Source: Mycoplasmatales bacterium (GTDB lineage Bacteria > Bacillota_I > Bacilli_A > Mycoplasmatales > JABABV01). From it: a DNA stretch of 57,299 nucleotides. Shown here piece by piece: positions 23,238 through 33,658 of this stretch. Both the position numbers and the translations under genes were made by a program. Location of the stretch: NCBI GenBank assembly GCA_014238055.1, contig JABABV010000005.1, positions 1 through 57,299 of the forward strand. Direction: 5' to 3'. Each line of letters begins with the position of its first letter. The first letter of the stretch is position 1. The notes under the pieces were generated by a model. The model had not been told where the DNA came from and did no database searches. It saw only the letters and a program-made list of their open reading frames with translations.

Positions 23238-25301
23238 CTATTGTTGTAATTTATTCGTTTTTTGATCGATGATGATTACGTCATCAGTTTTTATTTTTTT
23301 ATTTTTATTTTTGATTTTTTTGAAAAATTCTAAAATCGTTGTGTAATGGTGGGCAATCAAAGTGATTGCTAAGACAAATATATAAGTAACTAATGCTGAA
23401 CTATAAGCATACGATAGCGCTACTTTAGAACTAAAAGTTGAATAAATTGCATAATACAACATTCGTGAAGTTAACGTTTGTCCTGAATCTCAAATACCAA
23501 CTTTATGAGCAATCATTCCAACTGTTAAATAAACTGGCGCTGTTTCTGAAAGAATTCTTCCGATTGATAATAAAGTCCCACTAATAATTCCCGTCATCGC
23601 GTTAGGGATAACGATTTTATTAATCGTTTCTCATTTACCTGCACCTAACGCATAAGACGCTAGACGGAGATCTTCTGGCACAGTTTTTAAAGCACCTTCA
23701 ATACTAATCGTTAACATTGGTAAAATAACAATTGTCATCGTAAATCCACCAGCTAATAGAGAACCAGTATCGGAATGGCCTAAATGTAATGTTTGTAAAA
23801 AGAAGATTAGTCCAAACATTCCAAAAAGAATTGAAGGAATTCCCCCTAGTGAATTAATGAAGAAACGAATTATTTTAATAATATGTTTATTCGTAGCAAA
23901 TTCATTTAAATAAATTGCTGTTCCGATCGCTAATGGTAAGGCGCAAAAGATACTAATTACGATAAGGAGCATCGTTACTCCAAGAACTTTTCCTAAATCG
24001 TGTTGTCCTGGTTCTGAAAAACCATAATTAGATAATCCTTTTATCCCCATAACTATAATATCTAATGATATTCATAAAACAAAGATAATAATAATACTAA
24101 AACAAATTATTTCTAAAGCAAATCTTAAATGATCGCTAATACGACGGCGATTATGTTTCGCTTGACGACGCATATATAAGAAAACATTTTCTTTTTTACG
24201 TAACGGTGACGTTATTAAATTAAGGCCTTCTTCAATAAATAAAAGTGTCCGTTTTAATAAATAGTTAATTCATTGAATTAAGAATGAAAATGGCATCGTT
24301 AAATAATGTTTCGTTTGTTGATAAATATTTACTTTAATAGCTTGACCGTTTTTGTCGATCTCAACTGGTAATTTTCAATTTAATTTTTTATGTGAAAATT
24401 TTAAAGTAAATATAATATTAAAAATCATAATAATTATAAACAAAGAAATTCCGGCTGCGAAAAGACCACTTTTACTACTTCCAGAATCAGAACCCATGTA
24501 GTAAGCGATATTTCCTCCTAAAGTATTTAAAGACGACGTAAAGACCCCGAAAATACCATGTCCGTGTAATTGACCGATGTTAGAACCAGAAAGAATTAAT
24601 GATACTGCCATCGTTTCCCCGATCGCTCTTCCAGTTGCAATAATAACGGCGCGTTTTATACCTGGTTTTAATAGTTTCTTAATAACGTGGTAGATTGAAT
24701 AAGTTTTTGAATTACCAAGCGCTAATGTATTATCTAAATAATATTTAGGAATAACATTTAGATAATTATAAATAAAAGAAACTAAAATTGGTAAAACCAT
24801 AAAGACTAACATAATCGAAGCAGTTAAAACGTTACTGCTATATTGAAAGTGAAAAATTAATTGTAATAATTTTCCAATTCCTGTTAAAGCAAACAGACCG
24901 AAAATAATTGAAGGAATCCCTGCTAATATTTCGATAAAGACTCGTAATGTTTTCGTAAATGACTTAATTCGATATTTTAGAAAAATACTCGTTCTAATCG
25001 CCATCGGTACAGCAATAAGAATAGCAGTTCCTGTAGTTACGAAAGTAATGAATAAAGGTCCTCAAATTCCATATTGATTATTAGTTGGATCAAAAGTAGA
25101 TGATAAAAAGATACTCTTAAAACCTTGATCTTTAATCGCTGGTAATGCTTTAATGAAAATAAAAGAAAAAATTAATAACAGCATGCTCGCTAGAAAAATG
25201 GCAATTGCATTAGAACTATATTTAGCAATTTTATCATTTAAAACTTTACGATTAGATAAGTTTTTAATTTCAGTTTTAGAATTATGATTTTTTTTACTCA
25301 T
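23238..25301 (-). CDS. pstA: Fused phosphate ABC permease PstC-PstA
   Basis: The product is 687 residues and carries both permease subunits in one chain. The PstC-like half (about 1-310) has its own six-helix core with the EAA-type loop (LALGNSKTYSIYHVIKKLLKPGI) and a GETMAV segment. A cytosolic linker (about 310-400, ending in RRQAKHNRRRIS) leads to the PstA-like half with TLHLGHSDTGSL and SYALGAGKWETINKIVIPNAMTGI. The frame is continuous through all TGA codons, so this is a true fusion, as known from Mycoplasma genitalium and pneumoniae. The ATG is preceded by GGCGAGGATTACT. It lies 18 bases after pstS. Confidence 0.95.
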
Positions 25302-25319
25302 TAGTAATCCTCGCCATTT

Positions 25320-26417
25320 CTATGGTTTTATTCCAAAAGCATATTTCTGATATTTATAATAACTATCTTTAGCAGTAGCGTTATGTAACATAACATCGCT
25401 ATAATGAGCTTGCAACGTTGCGATTTGATCATCGATTTCTTGATCAGTTAATAATACGTAATGATCTTTTGCAACAATTGAATTATTTTTATTATTTTTT
25501 TGATCGTTTAGAACAAAGGTTACGAAACCGATAATTCAATTGATATGTTTATTGTTAAATGAAAAAGCAGTATTAAACGGTCTGACTCATTGATAGATGC
25601 CTGATTGAGCATTATTAATCGTAGCAATCATTGTTGCTTCTTTACCATCTTTTTGATAACCATAGATATTACTTACTTTAATTGAACTTGAACTATTTAC
25701 TAAAGCAAATCCTAAAGATAAATAAGTAATTGAACCACTAACATCGCTTAGTTTACTTAAAGCTTGTGAATTAGCTTCGTTAGTAGTAATAATATTATTA
25801 TGATTATGATTTTTATCAGCAGTTGTAAAATTTACTTTTGATAAATTACTTAAACCGTTAAAGAAAGCTTCACTAGTTCCGCTAGTAGCGCTTCCTCCTG
25901 ATCGACCTAAAGGAATTATATCAGTACTATTATCATCGCTAGCTCAACTATTTTTTAATAATTGTGCTCAACTGATTTTATTACCTTTATATAAACTAGC
26001 TAACGCAGTTGCGTTCATAATAGGAGCATCATTTCCTTTATCACGTAATTCTTTAGGTAAATTAATCATCATTGCAATAGCATCTTTATTTAATGTAATT
26101 GTACGGTCTTTGTTAGTCGTTCAATTAGCTAAATTACTTTTATTGCTTAAGATGTCATGACTTTTATCACTCGACATGTTTCCTAAATCGGAATGGTTAT
26201 GAATCGTATCATCTAAACCTTTTCCAGAACCACCACTATTAACGTTAACTAAGATTTTTTTATCGTTAAAATATTTGTTTGAATAATCTTTCATTACTGG
26301 TAAAACAGAAGAAGATCCTGTTGCTGCTAATTCATTTAAATTGGAGCTTCATAAAAACATACAACAAAAAGCTAAACCAATTCCTAAAGATAATCATCAA
26401 TATAAAATCTTGCGCAT
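25320..26417 (-). CDS. pstS: Phosphate-binding lipoprotein PstS
   Basis: The product is 365 residues. The N-terminus has a hydrophobic signal with LAFCC, Cys18 or Cys19 being the likely lipidation site. The phosphate-binding elements follow: ATGSSSVLPVM, NSGGSGKGLDD and RSGGSATSGTSEAFF, typical of PstS. It captures phosphate at the outer face and delivers it to PstCA-PstB. The ATG has AAGGTGG upstream. It opens the pst operon; a TTGTAA-17-TTTAAT promoter and an array of TTAAxA hexamers lie directly upstream. Confidence 0.93.
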
Positions 26418-26447
26418 ATTTTACCACCTTGATAAATTAAAATATTT

Positions 26448-26476
26448 ATTAAAATTCTATCTGTAGTTTATTACAA
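26448..26476 (-). promoter_or_regulatory. Probable promoter of the pst operon
   Basis: TTGTAA (26471-26476), a 17-base spacer and TTTAAT (26448-26453) on the minus strand, about 30 bases upstream of the pstS start. Confidence 0.5.
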
Positions 26477-26502
26477 ATCGCCAATTAAAACAAGCATAAT
26501 AA

Positions 26503-26528
26503 TATTAACAAATGTTAATATATTTTAA
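26503..26528 (-). promoter_or_regulatory. Pho-box-like hexamer array upstream of pstS
   Basis: On the minus strand TTAAAA, TTAACA and TTAATA follow one another with exactly 4-base spacers (10-bp period), ending 26 bases upstream of the probable -35 box. PhoP of Bacillus subtilis binds direct TT(A/C/T)A(C/T)A repeats with similar short spacers before pstS. The same segment is also a palindrome (ATATTAACA-AA-TGTTAATAT, 26502-26521). The AT-rich background makes chance a real alternative. Confidence 0.4.
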
Positions 26529-26532
26529 CACT

Positions 26533-27414
26533 TTAATTTATCGGTATTTCAAAAGAAAGTTTTCCGAATTTTTGATTTCTTAAATCGTGCAATAATCGTT
26601 CTTGCGAAAACTTTTCAATTACACTAATATCTTTATGAATTTTATTATATCTTTTAGCGATAACAACTCAACATTCATTGATTGTTTCGGCATTATTTGG
26701 ATCAATTACTAAATCATTCATATTATAAGCATTGATTAATTTATTATTATAATGTTTGTTTAAAAATAATAATGCTGAAGTTGCAACGACTTCTAAAGGT
26801 AGAATCGTTTGTTTAATAGTATTAATTCAAGCTAAAATTTTAGCTGTATTTTGATCTTTAAACTTTGGTCATAAAATTCCTGGACTATCGATTATATCAA
26901 TCGCGTGAGCAGTTTTAATTCATTGTTGATTTTTAGTGACTCCTGGTCTATTTGCAACAACGGCAACTTTTTGCCCAGCTAAAGCATTAATCAAAGTAGA
27001 TTTTCCTACATTAGGAATCCCCATAATCAAAATTCTTAATCTTGGTTTAATAATACCACGATTTTTTTCTTTAGCAATTTTTTCGCTTAGTTGTCGTTTC
27101 ACTTTATTAACTAAAACTTTGATCGTTGATTTAGTTGGTGATTTAACATCTAGTGCTAAAACGTTTTTCTTTTCATTACGAAATTTAGCAACTCATTGTT
27201 TAGTAACTTGAGGATCTGCTAAATCAGTTTTTGTCAAAATATAAAGAACTGGTTTATTATTAATAATATCAGCCAATTCTGGATTTTGACTCGCTAACGG
27301 AGCGCGACCATCTAATAAGACGATAAATAAATCGATTAGTTTACGTTTTTCGATAATTAATCTTTTAGCTTTCGCCATATGGCCCGGGAATCATTGAATT
27401 GTTTTTTCTTGCAT
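26533..27414 (-). CDS. rbgA: Ribosome biogenesis GTPase RbgA (YlqF)
   Basis: The product is 293 residues. The GTPase motifs are in circularly permuted order, the hallmark of this family: G4 TKTD (61-64) comes before G1 GIPNVGKST (132-140), then G3 DSPG. The N-terminal [10 protein letters not shown] segment, with Trp as TGA, is diagnostic for RbgA/YlqF, which drives late 50S subunit assembly. The start ATG has GGAGG about 9 bases upstream. It stands alone, between the pst promoter region and tRNA-Leu. Confidence 0.95.
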
Positions 27415-27487
27415 AACTATTCCTCCATTATTTAAGTTTTTAATACTATTTAAATTATAATAAAAATTTAATTTATTTTAAAAAAAT

Positions 27488-27514
27488 AAAAAAGAGAATT
27501 AAATTCTCTTTTTT
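27488..27514 (-). terminator. Terminator of tRNA-Leu
   Basis: The stem AAAGAGAAT / ATTCTCTTT with a 3-base loop, extended by A and T runs, lies 28 bases past the 3' end of the tRNA on the minus strand. Confidence 0.75.
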
Positions 27515-27541
27515 TAAGTGCTATTGATTACTCATAACATA

Positions 27542-27629
27542 TGGTGCCCGAGGCCGGACTTGAACCGGCACAGGATTAACTCCCGGGGGATTTTAAGTCC
27601 CCTGCGTCTACCTATTCCGCCACCCGGGC
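27542..27629 (-). tRNA. tRNA-Leu (TAA)
   Basis: An 88-base gene with encoded CCA. The acceptor stem GCCCGGG / CTCGGGC, the TTCAAGT T-loop and a long variable arm typical of class II tRNAs are visible. The anticodon loop CTTAAAA gives the anticodon TAA. Confidence 0.95.
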
Positions 27630-27720
27630 AGGGTATACTACTTAATCCTAATTGTTTAATTAGTGTTTCGTTAAGCAGTATAATTGTATCAAAAAAAAAT
27701 AAAATTACAATAGGAAGTTT

Positions 27721-28392
27721 TTATTTTAAGATAAAACCTTTTCCGTGAACTGATAAAATGTAGCTATTTGACAATTTTTGTCGAAGTCTAAAAATATATT
27801 GAGTGACGATTCTAGAGTTATCATCATCGTAACCTCAAATTTTATCGAGAATAATTTCTTTCGAAACGAATTCACCAACATGATTCATTAAAATTTTTAA
27901 AACTTTAAATTCTGTGTTCGATAAACTAATTTCTTTATTATTTAAAAAACAAGTTTGATTTATTAAATCAAGACGTAAGTCTTTATAAAATAATTCAGTG
28001 TCTTTTGAATATTTCTCTGATTTACGACGTAAAATATTACGAATTTTAGCTAAAATATAATTATCGGAATTATCTTTTGCTAAAATGTAATCGATCGTTT
28101 TATTAGAAATTTTAGTAGCTTGATTTTCAGAAAATGATTTAGTGAAATACAAGGAGTGCGCATGTAAATTACGTTCACGTAATTCATTAAATCAAGAATT
28201 AGTAATTATTTTTAAGTCAGTTCATTCAAAAATAATCAAATGAACTTTCTTACTAACTACTTCAGATAATTCCTCACTAGTTATAAAATTAAAATTAACT
28301 TTATAATAAGGTTTTATTTTTTTCAATAATGATTTAACACGACTATCGCCTGGACTATCATTAACTATTCAAATTTGTGCTTTTATTTTCAT
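27721..28392 (-). CDS. OmpR/PhoB-type response regulator with a degenerate receiver
   Basis: The product is 223 residues. Residues 1-122 have the receiver-domain pattern: first strand IWIV followed by Asn11-Asp12 in place of the acidic pair, Thr84 (LYFT) and Lys106 (YILAK) in the switch positions. The phospho-acceptor site reads IIFEW, with Glu56 where Asp is expected. Residues 136-223 are a standard winged-helix domain (LSNTEFKVLKILMN ... IFRLRQKL ... HGKGFIL). No histidine kinase gene is in the window. Most mycoplasmas lack two-component genes, although M. penetrans was reported to have a system. The gene lies 15 bases after crr, so it may be co-transcribed with it. It may bind DNA without phosphorylation. 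Confidence 0.85.
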
Positions 28393-28407
28393 ATTGTAAA
28401 CCTATCT

Positions 28408-28887
28408 TTATGATTTAATACTAAAGATTGGATCACCGATTTTAACGTCACCCATTTTTAAGATTTCAATTTTACTTGAACCTAAAGTGTCGCTAGTTAC
28501 TACGATTGGCGAAGTTGTAGTTGTAGCCATTTTTTTAACTAATGCTAAATCTACAATTGCTAAAGGATCTCCCGCTTTAACTACGTCTCCTTGTTTAACT
28601 TTCTTTTCGAAACCTTTTCCTTCCATAGAAACAGTTTCTAAACCAATATGTAAAAGAATGTTGAATCCTTTTTTATGTTTGATTCCATAAGCATGTCCAC
28701 TTGGAAATACAGCTTGTAAGCTTCCTGCAACTGGTGCAACAAAATTTCCGTCTTCCGGAATAATTGCTACTCCATCACCGATAATACGATCTGAAAATAC
28801 TTGATCTGGTACTTCTGATAAGTTAACGATTTTTCCATTAACTGGTGCATATATTATTACTTCTTTTTTACGTGAGAATAGTCCCAT
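28408..28887 (-). CDS. crr: Glucose-type PTS enzyme IIA
   Basis: The product is 159 residues, the usual EIIA-Glc length. The active-site His80 lies in NILLHIGLETV and the supporting His65 in PSGHAYGI. It passes phosphate from HPr to the EIIB domain of PtsG. It is a separate cytosolic protein here, matching the lack of an EIIA domain in PtsG. The ATG follows a GGGGG site. A TATAAT box (near 28921) gives it its own promoter, and ptsG, upstream on the strand, ends in a strong terminator. The OmpR-type regulator gene follows closely. Confidence 0.96.
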   Translation of the reverse strand: MGLFSRKKEVIIYAPVNGKIVNLSEVPDQVFSDRIIGDGVAIIPEDGNFVAPVAGSLQAVFPSGHAYGIKHKKGFNILLHIGLETVSMEGKGFEKKVKQGDVVKAGDPLAIVDLALVKKMATTTTSPIVVTSDTLGSSKIEILKMGDVKIGDPIFSIKS

Positions 28888-29043
28888 AGTAAAAACCCCC
28901 TTGTTATTATTTAACTATTTTATTATAACAACTTTTTTAAAATTGTAAAACAAAAAAATATAAAATTAATTTTTATGTTTTTTATCTATTTTTAAATTTG
29001 TTTTTTTAGACTATTATAATTCTATTTTTAAGCTATTAAATTA

Positions 29044-29076
29044 AAAAATCCTCAAAAAGAATTTTTGAGGATTTTT
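29044..29076 (-). terminator. Terminator of ptsG
   Basis: A perfect 13-bp stem (AAATCCTCAAAAA / TTTTTGAGGATTT) with a short loop lies 11 bases past the ptsG stop, flanked by A and T runs. Confidence 0.85.
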
Positions 29077-29087
29077 CGTTTATTAAT

Positions 29088-30932
29088 TTATTTTTTAGTT
29101 GTTTTTGGTTTTGTTGTAGTTTTTGGTTTTGCTGCTACTTTAGGTTTTGTAGCTGTTGTAGATTTTACAGTTTTCTTTACTGGTTTATCTTCAATAGTTG
29201 ATGGATTAGCAATATATTCGTTAATTCTTGTTTTAACGACATTAGCTTTTCCTCCTAAAATAACTTGAATACTATTAGTACCTTTACCAACAACTCCAAA
29301 TGCTCCTAATTTCTTAAATAAATCTTCATCTATTTTAGAACCATCTTTTAAAGTAACGCGTAGTCTAGTAGCGCAAGCACCAACTAGTTTTAAATTACTA
29401 CGGCCACCGAGAGCTTTAATAAATTCTTTTGTTTCTGATAACCTATTAGCTGATTTATCTTGTGCATCACTTGATTTTAAAGATTTGTAATCGGCTTTTG
29501 TAATCATTTGAACATTGGAATCGCCCCGACCAGGAGTTTGAATGTCTCATTTTTTGATTGCTCAATAAAAGACAAAGTAATAGATCGGTATCAACGGTAG
29601 TCCAATCACTAAAACCATGTATGGTTTTGTTCCTTGAGTGAATGGTAATCAACCGTATAGTCCTCAATCAATTAGTCCTCCAGAGAAAGTCATTCCTACG
29701 TGAGCCCCTAAAAGATTCATAAGCATGAATGAGAAAGCTGCCATTAAACAATGGAACCCTCAGAATAATATTGGCGCTAAGAATAAGAATGTAAATTCAA
29801 TTGGTTCAGTAATACCAGTAAGCATTGAAGTTAAAGCTGCTGAACCAACGATTCCAGCTGTTTCTTTACGATATTCTAATTTAGATGTCATAATCATCGC
29901 AACTGCTGCTGCTGGTAGACCAAAGATCATTGTCGTATATTGACCTTGATCAAAACGACCTAAATTATTTCCAAAAACAGATTTTAAGTCAGAAAAATTC
30001 ATTAAATAATTATCTGCTAAGAATCACATGTTGATATCTCCAGATGCACTAAACTTACTAACTTCAGTTTCGCTAAATCCTGCTAATGCTAAAACTTGAC
30101 CCATTGTTTCGCCAACGTGAACATGAATAGAATGTCCGTTAACATTAAATATTCCATCATGAATAGCGACCGTATGGGCGTTTAAAGTTCCTCCAGCTGA
30201 ACTAAATCAAAGTGGTGTATAGAAAGCATGATGTAATCCAAATGGTGTTAAAGATTTTTCGATAAAACCAAAAGCAAATGAATCCATCCCGCCTTTTCAG
30301 TTAGCTGAATCGTTACCGAATGCTGCTAATCCTTTTCCGATTTCTGGTCAAATTGCCAAAAATACAATTGCTAAAGGAATAACCGCTAAGAAAGTAACGA
30401 TTGGTACGAATCTTACTCCTGAAAAGAAAGATACGATTGGGTGTAATTCTATTTTGTGTAATTTATTATATAGAACTGCCGAGATTGCTCCGACAACAAT
30501 TCCTCCAAACACCGATGTTTGTAATGATAATATTCCATCATTATAAGTAAACACCGCCCCTGTTAAACCTTTATATCAAAAAACATCTGCTGTACCAGTA
30601 GTACCGATATCTCCATGTGTTGTAATAAAAGTAGATTGTGCTCCGTTAAACACTAAGTAACCAATAACTGCCGTAAGTGCCGCGGCACCAGCATCATCGG
30701 TAAATGTAATCGCGATTGCGACTGCAAATAAGATTGGTAAGTTACTAAAGATAACATCTCCAGAACTAGTTATAAAATCGGTAAATGTAAAAAATCAATT
30801 AGAACTTAATAAATTTTGATGCACTGCAATATTGTGCATTCCTGATCCAATCCCTAGAAAAAGCCCTGCGATTGGCAATAAAGAAATCGGCAACATAAAT
30901 CCACGAGATAGTTGGGAAATTCGTTCTTTCAT
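29088..30932 (-). CDS. ptsG: Glucose-type PTS enzyme IICB with a Lys/Thr-rich tail
   Basis: The product is 614 residues. The EIIC membrane domain (about 1-455) has many hydrophobic segments and the sugar-binding motif GITEPIEF. The EIIB domain follows with the phosphorylated Cys520 in GACATRLRV. Residues 583-614 are a low-complexity Lys/Thr/Pro/Ala tail ([13 protein letters not shown] at the end), which normal EIICB proteins lack. No EIIA domain is attached; crr is the next gene. It imports and phosphorylates glucose or a similar hexose. The ATG follows AGGAGG. The promoter and two direct repeats lie upstream, and a terminator follows. Confidence 0.95.
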
Positions 30933-30986
30933 AATTCCTCCTATTATATAGTTGTGATTTTATATTTTTTTCACTTATTAGACTTT

Positions 30987-31042
30987 CGTTTTATATAAAT
31001 AAAAACTTCTAAAAAGCCTTTTTTAAAAGCGTTTTATATAAA
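30987..31042. repeat. Direct repeat pair in the ptsG leader
   Basis: CGTTTTATATAAA occurs at 30987-30999 and again at 31030-31042, 43 bases apart. Both lie between the ptsG promoter and its start codon, so they may be protein-binding sites or part of a leader RNA. Confidence 0.6.
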
Positions 31043-31057
31043 AGATAATCTAATTCT

Positions 31058-31086
31058 AATATAACTTTTATGTAAAAAAAAATCAA
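31058..31086 (-). promoter_or_regulatory. Probable promoter of ptsG
   Basis: TTGATT (31081-31086), 17 bases, TATATT (31058-31063) on the minus strand. The -35 hexamer lies inside the terminator stem of the ptsI transcript. Confidence 0.5.
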
Positions 31087-31105
31087 GTAAATTTACTTGA
31101 TTTTA
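31076..31105 (-). terminator. Terminator of the ptsI transcript
   Basis: A perfect palindrome (AAAATCAAGTAAA / TTTACTTGATTTT) followed on the minus strand by a run of T, just past the stop of the small membrane-protein gene. Confidence 0.75.
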
Positions 31106-31109
31106 AAGA

Positions 31110-31451
31110 TTATAATGTTGTTAATGAAGAAACGGCAATTATTATTGATAAAATTCCACAAATAATTGCAAAACTAGGTTGTCCTTTAGCAAAGAAATTC
31201 ATTTCTTTATCAGCTTCTAGACTAACTGATTTTTTACGTTCTGCTGAAAAACGTTTTTTATAATCAGCATGATTCCCAACTAATCCATCACGAAGATTAA
31301 ATTTTTTAATAATTTGGGCTTTACGTAATTTTAATTTTCTACTTGAATTTAAATATCAATATAAAGAAAGTAAGGCAAAAATAATCATTACAAAAAATGA
31401 AATAACTGCTACTCAATCAACAGTTCAAGTTCCAAAAAGATTATTTAACAT
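31110..31451 (-). CDS. Small two-helix membrane protein overlapping ptsI
   Basis: The product is 113 residues. Hydrophobic segments lie at about 13-33 and 93-112, with a basic central loop (SSRKLKLRKAQIIKKF ...) that is probably cytosolic. The ATG (31449-31451) lies just before the ptsI stop and overlaps it by 7 bases, so translation is coupled. This links it to the PTS, perhaps as a membrane tether or regulator for enzyme I, but that is inference. I know no named family. The transcript ends at the palindrome directly after its stop. Confidence 0.7.
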
Positions 31452-33175
31452 GTTTCAACCTTTTTATTGAAAGCTAAAACTAATTTTTCAACTTCTTGTG
31501 CTGTTTCACATTCAAGTACTTGCGCTGCAAGTTCTTGAGTATCTTTTATTGTTAATTGACTAATTTGCGCTCTCGTACGTAATATTGAAGAAGCTGAAAC
31601 TGAAAGTTCGTGAATTCCCATTCCGATTAAAACAGGTACTGCTAAATGGTCAGCTGCCATTTCGCCACACATTCCTGTTCAAACGTTATGTTTTTTACCT
31701 GATTGAATAATATTATTTACTAATGTTAAAATCGAAGGATTTAACGGTTCATATAAATAAGCTACTGTTTCGTTCATACGGTCAGCTGCCATTGTATATT
31801 GAATTAAATCGTTTGTTCCGATTGAGAAGAAGTCAACATATTTAGCTAATTTATCAGCGATAACTGCTGCTGCTGGAACTTCCATCATCATTCCGACTTC
31901 GATATTTTTATTATAAGCGATTTTTTCTGTATCTAATTCCGCTTTTACTTTGTCTAAAAATTTAAGAGCATCTTTTAACTCTTTAACAGTCGCAATTAAG
32001 GGGAACATGATTGATAATTGACCGTGCATTGAAGCTCTTAATAAAGCTCTTAATTGAGTTCTAAAGATTTCTTTACGATCTAGACAAAGACGGATTGCGC
32101 GATATCCTAAGAAAGGATTCATTTCTTCAGGGAACTTAAAGTAATTTAATGTTTTATCGCCACCGATATCTAAAGTACGAATGATGACGCGTTTCCCTTT
32201 CATCGCTACTAATGATTCTTTATAAGATTCATATTGTGTATCTTCAGTTGGTCATTGATCGCTTTCCATATATAGAAATTCTGATCTAAATAATCCAACT
32301 GCTTCTCCACCAGCTTCGTTAACGGCAACAACATCTTTTGGATTACCGATATTACCAGCTAATTCAAAATGAACGTTATCTTTAGTTAAAGTTTTTTTAT
32401 TTTTAAATTTCTTTAACAATTCTTTCGTTTTTTCTTCTTCTACTAATAGAGTTTTATGTTCATTAATTTCTTCGGTAGTTGGGTTAATAATAACATAACC
32501 TTTTTGACCGTTTAAAATTAAGATTTCACCATTACGAACGTCTTTCGTAATTGTTTTCAATCCTAGAACTGCGGGAATACCTAAAGAACGCGCCATAATT
32601 GCAGCATGTGAAGTACGTCCTCCGATATTAGTTGCAAATCCTAAAATATATTTTTTATTTAAGACTGCTGTTTGTGAAGGTGTTAAATCTTCAGCAACAA
32701 TGATCACTTTTTCCGAAATAGCTGATAAATCAACTTCTGCTTTATTAGCAATAATCATTTGCATACGACGACTAACATCTTTAATGTCAGCTGAACGTTC
32801 TCTCATATAAGCATCATCAATCGCTTCAAACATGGCGATATATTTTTTTGATACTTTATCTAATGCATATCCTGCATTACAATTTTCAGTTTTAATTAAT
32901 GTGATAACTTCTTGTGTCATTGAAGGGTCGTTAGCAATTTGTAAATGAGCTTCAAAAATTGCTGCCTTTTCTTCCCCTAAATTATTTTTAATAGCACTAC
33001 TGATTAATTTCGTAATTTGTTTAACTGCTTTTTCAATTGCGTTGTTAAATAATTTGATTTCATCTTCAGCTACGCTTTTCTTTTTTGTTAAATCTAGTTC
33101 TACTTCTTCGATTAACAATACTTTAGTAAAGGCGATTCCTTCAGATGCTCCAATTCCTTTAATTAATTTACTCAT
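31445..33175 (-). CDS. ptsI: PTS enzyme I (phosphoenolpyruvate-protein phosphotransferase)
   Basis: The product is 576 residues, normal for enzyme I. The phosphorylated His190 is in [13 protein letters not shown]. The PEP-binding barrel shows [34 protein letters not shown] and the catalytic Cys in TGMCGEMA. It starts the phosphate chain to HPr, then EIIA and PtsG. The ATG follows AAGGAG at 33182-33187. HPr is encoded 143 bases upstream with a hairpin between, so the two are perhaps only partly co-transcribed. A small membrane-protein gene overlaps its 3' end. Confidence 0.97.
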
Positions 33176-33262
33176 AAAAACTCCTTTGTTTTTAAATCCA
33201 CATTATAAATATTCTACTATTTTTTTCAAATAAAGAAAAGATAAATAAAAATAAAAATAAAA

Positions 33263-33286
33263 AAATAACAATTTTCATTGTTATTT
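33263..33286 (-). terminator. Terminator or attenuator between ptsH and ptsI
   Basis: A 10-bp stem (AAATAACAAT / ATTGTTATTT) with a 4-base loop, followed by a T-rich minus-strand run. It would end most ptsH transcripts before ptsI. Confidence 0.6.
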
Positions 33287-33318
33287 ATTTATATTATTTA
33301 ATAATTATTTAGTTTGAA

Positions 33319-33582
33319 TTAAATAATTTTATTAGCTAACATAACTTTTTTAACTTCATCAATTGCTGCTTGAGCGTCTTTACCTTCAGCAACTATTTCA
33401 AATTTTGAATTAGTTCTTACAGCTAAAGCCATTACGTTCATAATTGATTTAAGATTTGCAGTTTCTTCGTTAACGATAATTGAGATATTAGCATTAAATT
33501 TAGAAGCTGTTGATACTAGTAGAGAAGCTGGACGGGCGTGTAGTCCAACTGGATCGATAATTACGCCATTAAATGATGCCAT
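33319..33582 (-). CDS. ptsH: Phosphocarrier protein HPr
   Basis: The product is 87 residues. The active His15 lies in VGLHARPAS, and Ser46 in LKSIMNVMAL sits exactly at the position phosphorylated by HPr kinase in Firmicutes. It relays phosphate from enzyme I to EIIA. A conserved Ser46 suggests regulation by an HprK-type kinase elsewhere in the genome, as known in mycoplasmas. The ATG has AGGAG about 6 bases upstream. It appears to be a single-gene transcript ending in the hairpin at 33263-33286. Confidence 0.97.
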   Translation of the reverse strand: MASFNGVIIDPVGLHARPASLLVSTASKFNANISIIVNEETANLKSIMNVMALAVRTNSKFEIVAEGKDAQAAIDEVKKVMLANKII

Positions 33583-33658
33583 ATAATTCTCCTAATTTCT
33601 TCAAATTTATTAATTTTTATTTTATAAAATTATTGGTGTATAAATTTATATATACAAA

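Noticed and set aside
26502-26521. Palindrome before pstS as the rbgA terminator
   Set aside because: The hairpin has a 2-base loop and lacks a clean T run on the minus strand, so a protein-binding site is at least as likely; I list it only as a possible regulatory site.
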